From Fulvia fulva (Eukaryota; Ascomycota; Dothideomycetes; Mycosphaerellales; Mycosphaerellaceae): a stretch of 64,000 nt of DNA. Of this stretch, positions 24,001 through 33,899 are shown piece by piece. Where the stretch lies: assembly GCF_020509005.1 (NCBI RefSeq), contig NC_063018.1, positions 2,976,001-3,040,000 on the forward strand. The letters are read 5' to 3'. The notes beneath the pieces are model-generated. The model ran no database searches and was not told the origin of the DNA. It was given only the letters and a program-made list of their open reading frames with translations. The translations under genes and the position numbers were made by a program. Numbering within the stretch: position 1 is the first letter of the stretch; every line of letters begins with the position of its first letter.

Positions 24001-25351
24001 CGCGAGCTTCGACCTAGAAGCCGAACAATTCGATGTTGTCAACGCCTTCCTAAACTCGGACCTGCCATACACTATGTATCTGCAACCACCTCCTGGAATC
24101 GACAGGCCATCCCATGGACACGCCCTCAAGCTGGTCAAGGCCCTCTACGGTCTGAAGGAGTCCCCTTTATTGTGGGACAACTCCCTAACCGAGACGCTGG
24201 CCTCCCTTGGACTAGTACCCCTGTCGGACTCCGAATGCATCTACCATGACAACAAGGTTATGTTCTTCTTTTACGTTGACGACCTGGTTATGCTCTACCA
24301 CCGCAAGCACAAGGCCCATGCTGCCAACATCAAGCAGCGGCTGCTTGCCAAGTACGAGATGCACGAGCTCGGTGATCTCTCCTGGTTCCTAGGAATCAAG
24401 GTTACGCGCGACAGAAACAAGCGCTTGCTGTGGCTCTCTCAAGAAGACTACATTGAGAAGCTAGCCGCCAAATTCAGCATATCCACGAATGCACGCAAAA
24501 CGACAGTGCCAGTAGATCAACACCTTGATTGGACCGTTCCAGAGGGTCATCAACCCACCTCTATCGCCATCCTTGCGTACCAACAACGTATAGGATCCCT
24601 CAACTTCGCCGCCACACACACGCGGCCTGACATCGCCTTTTCCTTGTCCATGCTATCGCAGTATCTGACCAAGCCAACTGAGACACACCTCAAGCTTGCA
24701 GATCAGTGCTTGCGCTATCTCCTAGAGACCAAGAACCTCTGCCTTGTATATGGCGCCAGCAAACACATCACTGGCCTTCACAGCCAACCAGAGCACCTCG
24801 GTAGCAACCACGAGTTCTTCGGAGCATCGGACGCGTCCTACGGCATGAATAATGACAGGACCAGCTCAAATGGCTGGGTCTTCATGCTGTTCGGTGGACC
24901 AGTGGATTATAAGGCATCTAAACAAATCACTGTCACCAAGTCCTTAACAGAGGCTGAGCTACTCGGGCTTTCGCAAGCCGCCTCAGAGCTCATACAGTGG
25001 GAACGAGTCTTCGCTGAGATACACCTTCAGTTCAATCAGCGCACCCACTTGTACTGCGACAACACGCAGACCATCCGCCTTGTCAACCAACAAGGGCAAA
25101 AGCTTGATACGAAGCTACGCCACGTTGACATCCACCACCACTGGCTCCGACAGCGAGACCAGCGCGGAGACATTGAGATCAAGTATCTCAGCACCAACGA
25201 CATGCCTACAGACGGGCTGACCAAGCTGCTTCCACCACAGAAGCACAAGCACTTCGTCAAGCTACTCAATATAGCTGAGGAAGGCGTAGACCCACGCACC
25301 TCAGTGCCCTCTGCAGCCGCATCAGGAGGTAACGGGCCAACAGACGCCTAA
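21014..25351 (+). CDS. Copia Gag(partial)-Pol polyprotein, intact frame
   Basis: 1445 codons from ATG at 21014 to the stop at 25351; the frame is open upstream to 20840 only because it runs into antisense F-box sequence. Order, with residues counted from 21014: a Gly/Arg/Asp-rich Gag tail (1-40); protease region with YDNCSDTHVIN (about 143-153); pre-integrase HQIFGHIGAERI with CRACGLSKAHK; integrase with MAMDLAEF, FYSDNEPAI and PAERAG supplying the D, D and E positions; RT with LKWVYKYKL, VVNAFLNSDL, LYGLKESPLLW and FFYVDDLVML; and RNase H with GASDASYG, TEAELLGLSQA and YCDNTQTI. All catalytic motifs look present. It would process, copy and integrate the element, but without LTR and Gag this copy is probably not autonomous. 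Confidence 0.85.
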   Translation: MDCRGDNRGNSRGDKGRGSSRGDKNKDKDNNRPSGCWNITGEPKDTCHKGLFSCDVINPDKRPAKDQRSEQWKKYWKNFINYCFSDDGERLLGVLNRNNRKDQERDKAIADAKKASPSDKGFVGLTVLSSSISKLSVNFRDCWVYDNCSDTHVINHHDQEGVEFIAERLTTSEIQAGTTTFPIAALGRVHMSIGGHSFTLLDVAYCPGFHVNVISHTRMERAGLWWHGRSNSMWHNDTKLMDLHRPTGTIPFFKVVTPPKSPIIYQWPTKEGLVLPKVTEKMRNAHFISTIGRGANIGDEPANSAASPTAQEDGDRTVLAVMNSTGGTQGAATSSRTPIKHRKLSGRQWHQIFGHIGAERIKQLPLRVEGVIINDGPSAPLTAHCRACGLSKAHKVHNRSQPIRVMTLYGHMAMDLAEFTVAYNGDRYLVHFYDLDTHGHFQFTIKNRDQQSVLACFNSLLSFINFIGRRFVCFYSDNEPAIRKVFRSVINNNKIEWHATAEYAPAQDPAERAGALIITMSRTIRIHARLPEKLWPECTAAAVYILWRSPIQSKGWKTPFELATGRIPNVGHIVVYGSLAYVFIHGPDQPGKSEKLQERALIGYLVGYDSTNIYRVWDPSKDRVMRVKDVLFDETTFYDLSRLTAGYTTPVENIATAEPAEEPEQYYDLYVAHHEQDTAQAEGVEEQAQQPHTQQPRDAHQKLLGQEPHWPQHRESATYNQKDRQIEHVTDHVTQDNTQQSAHNTTNYYDTLQQQIMDALTAEDREEIMGNTDPDREPYPFTFTPPEDALTHNASNTPLFPLEPELYTPEESNYAVTENGKRLRTAYFHHALHQIMVANVIIGQMSGIRPRTRAYRDKSDRSPTRRGNSPPRRVNTTTSMHRDDLPPEPSNYRAAMKHRFSQQWIEAMAKEFAKALATGTFRWATKEEKDQDAQQEEGLQPLLPLKWVYKYKLDEHGMLKSFKARLCARGDLQGTHLDTYAATLPASMFRLCCAIAASFDLEAEQFDVVNAFLNSDLPYTMYLQPPPGIDRPSHGHALKLVKALYGLKESPLLWDNSLTETLASLGLVPLSDSECIYHDNKVMFFFYVDDLVMLYHRKHKAHAANIKQRLLAKYEMHELGDLSWFLGIKVTRDRNKRLLWLSQEDYIEKLAAKFSISTNARKTTVPVDQHLDWTVPEGHQPTSIAILAYQQRIGSLNFAATHTRPDIAFSLSMLSQYLTKPTETHLKLADQCLRYLLETKNLCLVYGASKHITGLHSQPEHLGSNHEFFGASDASYGMNNDRTSSNGWVFMLFGGPVDYKASKQITVTKSLTEAELLGLSQAASELIQWERVFAEIHLQFNQRTHLYCDNTQTIRLVNQQGQKLDTKLRHVDIHHHWLRQRDQRGDIEIKYLSTNDMPTDGLTKLLPPQKHKHFVKLLNIAEEGVDPRTSVPSAAASGGNGPTDA

Positions 25352-25930
25352 GAAGCCCGTAGCAGCGGCCTCACCTCATCTCGAAACGAACACCGAACGG
25401 CTTCATCTTTACGGACACCTCTCTAGAAGCGCCAGTAGGCGCAAAACACGGCCACCAGCAGCCACCAATGCTGTAGACGACAACGAAGCCAGGGCAAAGC
25501 ATCCACCATTCACCGGTGCGGCCCTGGCACCATCATCAACAGGTGTTTCTCGGACTCCTATTGGCTAACAGCGCAAGGGCGAGAAACACCCCTGTCACCA
25601 GCAGCAGCGCACGCGCGCGACAAAAGCAGCGCGTCCAATCAGAAAGCGAGAAACGCCTCCAACTTGCTGCTAGCAACAACACTACCACCTTGTCACCACA
25701 TCATCCGCTGCTTTCGCACCTCACACATAGCACACACTTGCCCAAAACAAAAAGGTGTCACCACCCTGAGGTGATGACCTTTAAAAGTGCAGAAAGCAAG
25801 GCACCCCGAAGGTGCCTTTTCAACTTTCCGATACCGTTGCTCCGGTGTTACCCATTGGAGCCCCATTACACCTCACATGGTGCAAGCTCTGTCGTAGACA
25901 GCCCAGTGCATTGCGCCACTGACTAGTATC
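25352..25930 (+). other. Copia C2 3' region, possible LTR
   Basis: Non-coding sequence after the pol stop. It contains an inverted repeat, CAGGTGTTTCTCG at about 25540-25552 against CGAGAAACACCCCTG at about 25580-25594, which could mark the LTR start, and a TTTAAAAG motif at about 25790. No second LTR exists in the window, so limits are uncertain. Confidence 0.4.
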
Positions 25931-26098
25931 TCATACTCCCCAGGGGCAGAGCGAGCTCTCTCACCATTCGCCGGAGCGAAATAACTTGGCACAGAGCAAT
26001 TATCGGACAATTCAATAAGTTGAGCGGACGACAATATATGTTTAAGCATACGATAGGACTAAGGCTACCCCTGGAATGAACTCAGGACCTCTGATGTT

Positions 26099-26175
26099 TG
26101 CCGGTGGGTGAGATGATTGCACACTCAAGTGAAAGTCCGTGCAACGGGACCATCACCTGAGCCATCTCACCGGCA
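26099..26175. other. Imperfect ~77-nt hairpin, tRNA- or SINE-like
   Basis: Outer arms TGCCGGTG...CACCGGCA continue as GTGAGATG/CATCTCAC, with an inner stem TTGCAC/GTGCAA. On the minus strand a box-A-like TGGCTCAGGTGATGG lies about 85 bp upstream of a box-B-like GAGTTCATTCC at about 26078-26088. It does not fold into a normal tRNA. A decayed tRNA-derived repeat is the best guess. Confidence 0.3.
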
Positions 26176-26432
26176 ACAGTCACACATTCTATGCTTTATT
26201 ATATAGGTAACAATGGCAGCAGTGAAAGTGAGGAATGAGGGAAGGGGTACAAAGCTCACCTCACTCACCTCAGCTCACTTCACTTGAAACAGCTGACTTA
26301 CCCTCACTGCAGCAGCAGCAACACCGAGGGCCTGACGTCACTGCCATAGGTAGGGGGGGGGTAGTTATGACAGGGTGCACGCGATCACATAGGAATCAGC
26401 TCATTCACTCCAGCGCACGAGCTGAGGGGGTG
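26176..26432. other. Unassigned RIP-free sequence
   Basis: Normal composition with a G9 run at about 26354-26362. No coding frame is convincing and no repeat partner is visible in the window. Confidence 0.35.
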
Positions 26433-26558
26433 TGTCGCGATCCGAGCGTGCACATAGGCAACATCCCATCATCAAAACTTGAGGCCACGTACGCTAAGAA
26501 TCAGGTGACTGATTAGTCACCTGCAGCCTCTTCAAGAGCAACACTTGTCTATTCTAGA
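26433..26558 (-). repeat. Right arm of inverted repeat bounding the island
   Basis: The unmutated counterpart of 17048-17173, in opposite orientation. It contains a near-palindrome CAGGTGACT-GATT-AGTCACCTG at 26502-26523, which is decayed in the left arm. Both arms face inward around a 9.4-kb island. Confidence 0.8.
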
Positions 26559-26631
26559 TAGACACATGCAATACACAACCTGCTTTTGAAACACCCTATA
26601 TGAGCCCGTACAATAACTTCCCACACTTCTA

Positions 26632-26850
26632 ACGTGATAACCGTAAGTTATATAGCTACGAGCCGAAGTAAATCTATTAAGGTTTAGTAGAGTAGTGAAT
26701 TTAGAGGGCTAGGTCCCGTAGTGAATATTACGGGGTATATAATTCTTAGCGCTTATACACTAAGCTAGACTTTCACTTCTTAACGACTTCTAAGCACTCT
26801 AAGGCTCTTCTGTCCCTACCTTCTATACACTCTATAGGGAGACTATAATA
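26632..26850 (-). repeat. Fragment of a G1-family LTR, antisense
   Basis: Minus strand, starting TATTATAGTCTCCC at 26850 and matching the first ~220 bp of the G1 LTR (714 onward). The match fades near 26632 after the block CGGCTCGTAGCTATATAACTTACGG. The copy is less RIP-mutated than G1 (it retains CACTTCT and CTGTCC blocks). No internal region or second end is attached. Confidence 0.85.
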
Positions 26851-26889
26851 AGAAATTTATACGTAAATATATAATACCCCTAATCCCTT

Positions 26890-29800
26890 TAACGTAGAGC
26901 CGACGACTAATACTAGGAGATAGAACGGCTACTACGCGGTAGATTATATACGCGGCCCTTATAGACGTAGTTATCGGCAATTACTATAAGTAAATGTTAT
27001 ACTACGTTACCGACCTCGAATACGATATCGTCTTTAGCCTACCGTAGCTTATAGCGTATAACCTAAACATCTTCTAGGAGATAGGCGAGGTGGCATTCAG
27101 ATCGGATTACTACTTTAGTCACTGTCTATAGAATAAGACATCGATAATAGTATAATCCCTAAACTACCGCGAGAAGAAGAAGTAGGCACTAGTACGGTAC
27201 GGACTAGAGCCCCTTACTAGAGAAGTAGCGAGCTTTATAGTAGGAGGGGCAGAGCTAAACGTCTTATTATATGACCTAGAAGACATAGACGATAAAGAAG
27301 TAGACTACTAGGGCGTTTCTTAACGCGCGTAGGGGATGTACGCGTACCGGCCTAGGGCTAAGTATATCTATATTATGCCTACTAGGCGTAAGAGCGACGG
27401 CGGAGAGCTTAAGCTAAGTATAATAGCTACTAATAATCTAGACCAATTCTTAAACAAGTAGTTTAATTATAACCCGAAGGAGAAGTTACCGCCGATATAC
27501 TACGATACTACGGACGCTTTCTTAGCTAAGGATTATAAAGGACTCCTACCTTACCGACTAGGCGTAGATTATAAGATTCATATTAAGCCTAATAGTCTAT
27601 AAGAGCTACTATACCGCAAGCCCTACGGCCTAGCTAAGAAGGAGAACGAGGTAGTTAAGAAATGGCTAGACGAGTAAATATCTAAAGAGAAGGTACGGAA
27701 AGTAGGGCAAAAGACGAGCTAGTCTCCTATACTAGTACTAGTAGTACGTAAGCCTAGAGGTAGGCTACGTGTTTATATCGACTATAGAGGATTAAATACG
27801 ATTACTATTAAGAACCGGTATCCGATTCCCTTAATATAAGAGACGCTTAACCGTATATACGGTAAGAAGTACTTTACGAAGCTAGACATTATAGTAGCCT
27901 TTAACAAGTTACGGATAGCTAAAGGGTACGAGTAGTTAACGGCGTTTACGACACGATACGGCATCTACGAGTGTCTAGTGTTACTATTCGGCTTATATAA
28001 CGGACTAGTATCGTTCTAATTATATATTAATAAGGTGTTATAAGAACACCTAGACGACTTTGTGTCGGCCTACCTAGATAACGTACTTATCTTTAGTAAT
28101 ACCTTAGAGGAGCACATTAAATACGTACGGAAGGTTCTTACTAAGCTACGCGATATAGGACTTATAGTAGACATCGATAAAAGCGAATTCTACTAATAGA
28201 AGGTGAAGTATCTTAGGCTAATTATAACCCCTAACGGTATCGAGATAGACCCCGAGAAACTCAAATATATTTAGAAATAGGAAGCTCCTAAGAACCTAAA
28301 GGATGTGTAGGCCTTCCTTAGATTTACCAACTTCTATAGGCGGTTTATCGAAGCATTTTCGCGTATAGCTACTCCTCTTACAAACCTGACTAAGTCGGAC
28401 GGACTAAGTAATTACAAGAACAGAAGGATTTAATAGTCACTAGATTACTAACAAGCCTTTAACAATTTGAAAGCTACGTTTAGCAAAGCCGGTATACTTG
28501 TACATTACGTACTAGGTAGGGAAATAGTAGTAGAGATAGATTCTTTAGATTTTATAAACGCCGGCGTACTTTCGTAGTATAACGAGAATAGTATACTACA
28601 TCCTATAGCCTTCTACTCGAAGAAGTTAAGTCTATAGGAGTATAATTATGAAATCTATAACAAGGAACTATTAGCTATTATTAAGGCTTTTAAGGAATAG
28701 AGACCCGAGCTTGCCTACGAGGTAGATAATAAGGACTTATAGCTAGTCAAGATTTATACCGACTATAAGAACCTAGAATACTTTATAAAGACAAAGTAGC
28801 TAAATCGGCGACAAGCGCGTTAGGCTAAGTTCTTGTTATAGTTTAACTTTAAGATAATATACCGTCTAGGACTTTAAGGTATAAAGCTAGACAGCCTAAC
28901 GAGACGTAGCTAGGACCTTCCGTAGGGGGTAGACGACCCTCGGAACTAGCATTAGTATTAGATATTGCTACCTCCTAAGCGATTCCTTAAGATCGCCTTA
29001 CTATAGGTAATAGTAGAAGATACGCCGGAAGAAGAGGAACTAGTATAGCTAAACCCTAAAGCTAAAGAGTTTATACCTATAGAACGAGATACGCCTACTA
29101 AATAACTAGCGACGCGTAAAAGTTAGCGGGAAGCCGAACTCGAGTATCGAATGTCGACGGCGTACGTAACCGATAACGAGCTCAAGACCGCGATTAAGGA
29201 CCTACAGAAAGACCGTACTCCTACACTACTATAGAGAGCGAAGATTCACCTAGTACACTATAAAGTAGATAGCGACCTACTATATATTCGAAACTAATAC
29301 GACGGCTAGAGCTTATAGGTACTAAATGACTAAGCTTTATAGACTAGGATAATCAAGATAAACTATAACGCTCTAGTAGCAGGCCATCTAGGACGAGCTC
29401 GTACTTATAAACTCGTAGTACGTGAATTCTACTAGCCTAGATTAGCGAGATCCGTACGTAGATACACCGCGAATTGCCGCACCTACCGTATAACAAAATC
29501 TCTACACTCCTAGCCACTAGGATTACTATAGCTACTTCCTGTTCCAGATCGGCCTTAGAAACATATTGTAGTCGACTTCGTTGTCGGACTCCTAGATAGT
29601 ACTCTTAACGGTATAGTCTATAACAACATTATAACCGTCACTAATAGGCTTACTAAGGAAGTCGAGCTGATCCCTATTAGCGCAATAACAGCATAGAATG
29701 CGGCAAGGCTTTTCCTTAAATATGTGTTCTATCGGCGCGGGTTTCCTAATACTATTATATCAGACCGTAGTAAGCAGTAGGTTGCTACCTTCTAGAAGAA

Positions 29801-31190
29801 ACTCTATAAGATGCTCCGTACAAATCGTAAGCTAAGTTCTTCGTATCACCTAGAAACTGATAGATAGTCAGAACGTACTAACTAGGCGATAGAACAGTAT
29901 CTCCGTATGTTTACTAACGAGGCATAGGATGACTAGGCAGAATGGCTATACCTTGCTTAGTTCGCGATCAACAATCACCTGTCTAAGACTACTAGTATGT
30001 CGCCGTTCTACGCCACCTTAGGATACAACCCTAAGTTTATAGAGCGAGTTGACCTGAACGCTAGAAAGGAGGGAGGACTGACCACTCTCTAGCGACTAGA
30101 TACGCGATTAGTAGAAACCTTTATACGTCGAATTTACGAGCTTTATAAGTACCTTTAAGAGAATATACGAATGTTATAAGCTCTCTAAGTAGAAGTAGCA
30201 AACCGCTACTAAAGTATTCCTCTAGACTATAAGGTAGGGAATTAGGTATATCTTAGTACTAAGAATATCCGTACGACTCGACTATCTAAGAAGCTAGATA
30301 TAAGGTATGCCGGCCCTTACTAGATTACGGAAGTTATACCGGCTAGACTCTCTTATCGACTAAAACTATTAGACGCTCTAGTAGGACTTAATAACTGCTT
30401 CTATACCTTACTACTATAACGAGCCGACCACCCCGATTTCCTACTACTTAAAGGGTAGTATCTAGCGCCGCTACTACCGATAACTATCGAACCTAACACT
30501 ACCGAGGCTAATATAGTAGCCGATATAGTAGTAGTACCTACGTATATATACGAGGTAGAAAAGATCCTTAATATATATACCCGTAAGCGGGTAGGTAAGG
30601 TGAAGAAGGGGTATAAGCGTAAGGTAGATATATAGTATAAGGTAAAATAGGCTAGATATTAGAACGAGGATGATAGTAAGACCTAGTAACCTATAGAGGA
30701 TATACTTAAACACGTAGCCGCCGCTATTATAGACTTTTACTATAACCGGCCGGAGTTGTCTACGCCTATAGGCTTTGTAGCTCTATCTAACTAGTCCCTA
30801 CTAGCTACTAAGGTGCTCGGGCTTAATACGATTAGGGTTATTCCGAAAGACACCGTTACGAATAATTCGTATCGAGCCTTACCTCTAATAGAATCTACTC
30901 CGTATATATTCGATACTCGAGTAGAGCCTATAGAGCCTATAATAATACCTAACTTTAGTTATAAGGATTATACGCGAGTGCTAGCCGAAGATAGACTTAG
31001 GTCTAGGGCAAGCTAGCTAACTAGGTAATATGTTTCTCGAAGGAAGCCGGTCGAGGATAGTCTTAATAGAGCGAATGCGATATTATTAGATAACGATAGG
31101 GCACTAGAGGATAATTAGGCGTTCGCGCGATTATAGAGCTCGATAGGCAAGTGGCCTTATAAGGTAGATAACGCTTAGAGGACTAAGGCG
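26890..31190 (+). pseudogene. Gypsy A pol relic
   Basis: Legible blocks are: VTDLEYDIVFSLPW at about 27000; RT with [20 protein letters not shown] at about 27770 and YLDNVLIF at about 28070 (second catalytic Asp codon now Asn); RNase H with YNYEIYNKELLAIIKAFKE at about 28640; integrase with AGHLGRARTYKL at about 29380, VVDFVVGLLDSTL at about 29570, TIISDRSKQ at about 29755 and TDRxSERTNWAIEQYLR at about 29860; and a chromodomain at about 30545-30700 beginning YEVEKILNIYTRKR. Stops are frequent but fewer than in G1. No product is possible. Confidence 0.85.
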
Positions 31191-31210
31191 TGTTTTAGGA
31201 GGGGGGGTAC

Positions 31211-31435
31211 TATTACGGGTAGCCCGCGACCCCTTACTATAGCTACGTCGGCCCGGGTGAACCGCGGACCTTCCGTATCGGGTTAGCGCGGCTTAGCTTC
31301 GCTTTATAACTTCGCCGCGCCTCGCGCTCCTCTTTCGTAGCTTCGTAGAACAATAACTATCTCGTTCGGACCCTATAGTACGCGCGCCCTTATAGATTAT
31401 ATCTATAGCCACGACTACGAACACTAGTATAGTTA
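31211..31435 (+). repeat. Gypsy A 3' LTR (approximate)
   Basis: It starts with the RIP-altered TG (TATTACGGG) right after the polypurine tract, as in G3 and B. Its right limit is not proven because the 5' LTR is absent. Confidence 0.5.
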
Positions 31436-31439
31436 TCGA

Positions 31440-33736
31440 CTAGGGCCTCGAGACCGATATCCGGAATCTATATAACTAAGACAACGTCTAAGAAGCTCTA
31501 TAGTAACTCCGCGATAAATAGAAGGTGACTTTACTCCGTAGTAGTAAGCTTAACGACCGCGACGCTATTATTATTAACGACATAATCTATATAAAGAACC
31601 GGCTTAGCGGGCTTAGACTGTTCGTACTACCGTCCGAAGATAAGTATTATACGGTCTATAGCCGAATTATTAAGTCCTTCTACGATATACCTACTACCGG
31701 ATATCTAGGAAGAGCTAAGACGTATAAGAAGGTCACCTAGTACTACGTATAGCCGAGGATAGCGCGTACCGTTCGTACTTTCTACCGTAGTTATCGAGTA
31801 TATATAAACACTACGACTTTAACTAAAGAGCTATATAGCCTACTATACCCGATACCGATTCTATTCGATACCTAGGAAGACGTAGCTATAGACTTCGTAG
31901 TCGAGCTACCCGAAGGACGCTATACTACTAATAGTTAGACCTATTAGAACGTCCTAATAGTAACTAATAGACTAAGTAAGGAGAGGTACCTAATCCTAGT
32001 ACTAAGTATAAAGGCCGAGTATATCGCGTATATCTATATTGAGTACGTATTTAGTAGGTACGGGCTCCTAAAGTCGATTACTGTTAAGATGTAGCATCTC
32101 AAAGGGAGTCAACAATTAGGAAGTGATCTGGCAGCCTAAGGCATCCACGATGACTTAGCTTGTAGGGAGATACCTTCTCTCCCCTTTAGCTTAGATAGAC
32201 ATCCAATATAATCAACATATTGGTTCCTAATATATTACTGTATGCTCGTACTATTAGTTAGTTAAAGATTGATCTCTTACTCTACTCCGCTACTATCCAC
32301 CCGTACCTATTTAACAATTACGTCCGATCGCGGTCCGTAATAGTTATTAGTATTCTAGTAACGCCTCTACGAGTTACTATAGATCAAGCGAAAGTTATCT
32401 ACTAGATACTACCCCGAGACCGATAGATAGAGCAAGAACACGAATAAGGAAATAGAAAAGTACCTCCGAGCTTTTATTAACTATACCTAGGACGACTAGC
32501 CGGATTAGCTACCGCTAGTAGAATTTATAGCTAATAACAGAGTATCTAAAAGTACGGGAGTGTTACTATTTATAGCTAACTACGGTAAACTACCGCGATA
32601 CGTAGACGGCGAGCTAGACCTTCCGATCCGAGCGATACCCGCTAAGTAGAAGCTTAACGTACAATCGGCCGACGCTTTCGTAAAGAGAATAAGCGATATA
32701 CGGGAGTATCTATACGAAGCAATATATATAATATAAGACTTATAAGCCGACTTCGCTAATTAATATCGTACGCTAGTACCTACGTATAAGGTAGGTAATA
32801 AAGTCTACTTAAGTACCCGTAACTAGCGTATAGCTCGGCTATCTAAGAAGCTTAACTATCGCTACGTAGGCCCCTACGTAATAACAGAAGTACTGCCGAA
32901 CGATACGTATCGCCTAAGCCTACCGTAGTCGCTAGAGAACCTATATAATAGATTCTATACGAACCTCTTACTCCCTATATATAAAGCGTTACCTAGCTAA
33001 GTAGAACTAACCCTACCGCCGATCGAGGTAGAGAACGAAGAGGGAATTAATCAGTTCTAGTATATAGATAAGATCCTAAATATACGGAGGAAGTACGGCT
33101 AGTATAAGTATCTAGTTAGTTAGATAGGAGACGACGAGGATCTATTATAGGAGCTAGCGGAGGATATAATAGAGATAGCTACCGCCTCTATTACAGACTT
33201 CTACTATAACAGCCTAAGGAAACTAATACCTACCGGCTTTATAGTACTAGAAGGATAGGTAGCGAACGAAGCGAACCCCTCCGCGTCGGTATTAGTTATA
33301 GCTAAAGTAGTAACTATAGGTAGGCACTACCTTTAGGTAGAAATAGCGCCTATAGCTCTCCTATATAAGGCAGATGACTATGTTAGTCCAATAGTAATAG
33401 TAGCTTTAGATAAAGACCCGTATAGTACGGACCCGAGAAAAGCGACCGATAGTAGGAATACAAGCAATATACGTCAATACGAACAGGAAGCTTCCTATAA
33501 CTCTATAACCTTAACGGCACCGCTATCTTCGAATAGTATTAGATCCTATAGCTCTTTAGATACTTATATAATAGCGTCTATAACGAAGGCCTTCGTAGAC
33601 TTAGTAAATCGCTACAACTCTCTCGATATCCGATATAGCGAGGATAATAACAGTATAGTAAAGCGTAAGAGCGTAGTAATAGACGACTTAACGACCGACG
33701 ACGAAGACGACGTTATAGAGGACGGAGTAATAGATA
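31440..33736 (+). pseudogene. Gypsy B integrase-chromodomain relic
   Basis: Integrase sequence reads LFVLPSEDKYYTVYSRIIKS at about 31620, a zinc-binding-like region, IDFVVELPEGRYTTNS at about 31890 (first catalytic Asp), and LLKSIT, interrupted by the solo LTR, then SDRG after 32322 (second Asp). A chromodomain at about 33060-33180 reads YIDKILNIRRKYG and GDDEDLLWELAED. The last ~90 bp before the polypurine tract lie beyond LINE L3, at 38897-38985. Many TAG codons are present. Confidence 0.82.
32092..32316 (+). repeat. Copia solo LTR, RIP-free
   Basis: 225 bp starting TGTTAAGATG and ending CCGTACCTATTTAACA, flanked by a perfect target duplication ATTAC (32087-32091 and 32317-32321). The ends resemble the LTR of Copia C1 (TGTTGAGAAT...CGTACCTGTTTAACA), so a related family is likely. 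It splits the SDRG motif of Gypsy B integrase. CpA/TpG is normal, in sharp contrast to both flanks. Solo LTRs arise by recombination between the two LTRs of a full element. Confidence 0.9.
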
Positions 33737-33899
33737 ATAACGCGGTAGATAGATAGATAGATAGATAGATATTTCATTAAGCTATTATAGTGCCCTTCGG
33801 CCTATATAGCTATACTATCTTGTTTTTATATATATAGAGGGGAAACCGTGTTAGTAAAAACCCCTCCTCCTTCCCGCCTGTCTTTTCCCCCTAGTTATT

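Larger units (their letters stand above)
21014..25930 (+). mobile_element. Ty1/Copia element C2, 5'-truncated, RIP-free
   Basis: Copia sequence begins abruptly at about 21014, inside antisense F-box sequence, with the C-terminal part of Gag; no 5' LTR, leader or Gag N-terminus is present. The pol frame to 25351 is uninterrupted. The 3' part probably includes an LTR start near 25544 (TGTTTCTCGGACTCC), but with no second copy in the window neither the LTR nor the right end (put at about 25.9 kb) can be fixed. CpA/TpG content is normal, unlike the neighbouring transposons. Confidence 0.75.
26851..31435 (+). mobile_element. Ty3/Gypsy element A, 5'-truncated, RIP-mutated
   Basis: It begins within Pol (protease/RT boundary) directly after the LTR fragment, so its 5' LTR, Gag and first part of Pol are missing. 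It runs through RT, RNase H, integrase and chromodomain to a polypurine tract (TTTTAGGAGGGGGGGT, about 31192-31207) and an LTR start TATTACGGG at 31211. The LTR end near 31435 is inferred from where integrase-coding sequence of element B starts. Confidence 0.8.

Noticed and set aside
22501..24249. Additional plus- and minus-strand frames inside Copia C2
   Set aside because: Shadows of the GC-balanced pol frame, which has all expected catalytic motifs in one phase.
26099..26175. Functional tRNA gene
   Set aside because: The stems do not form a cloverleaf, the T-arm is missing and the box B match lacks a key base.
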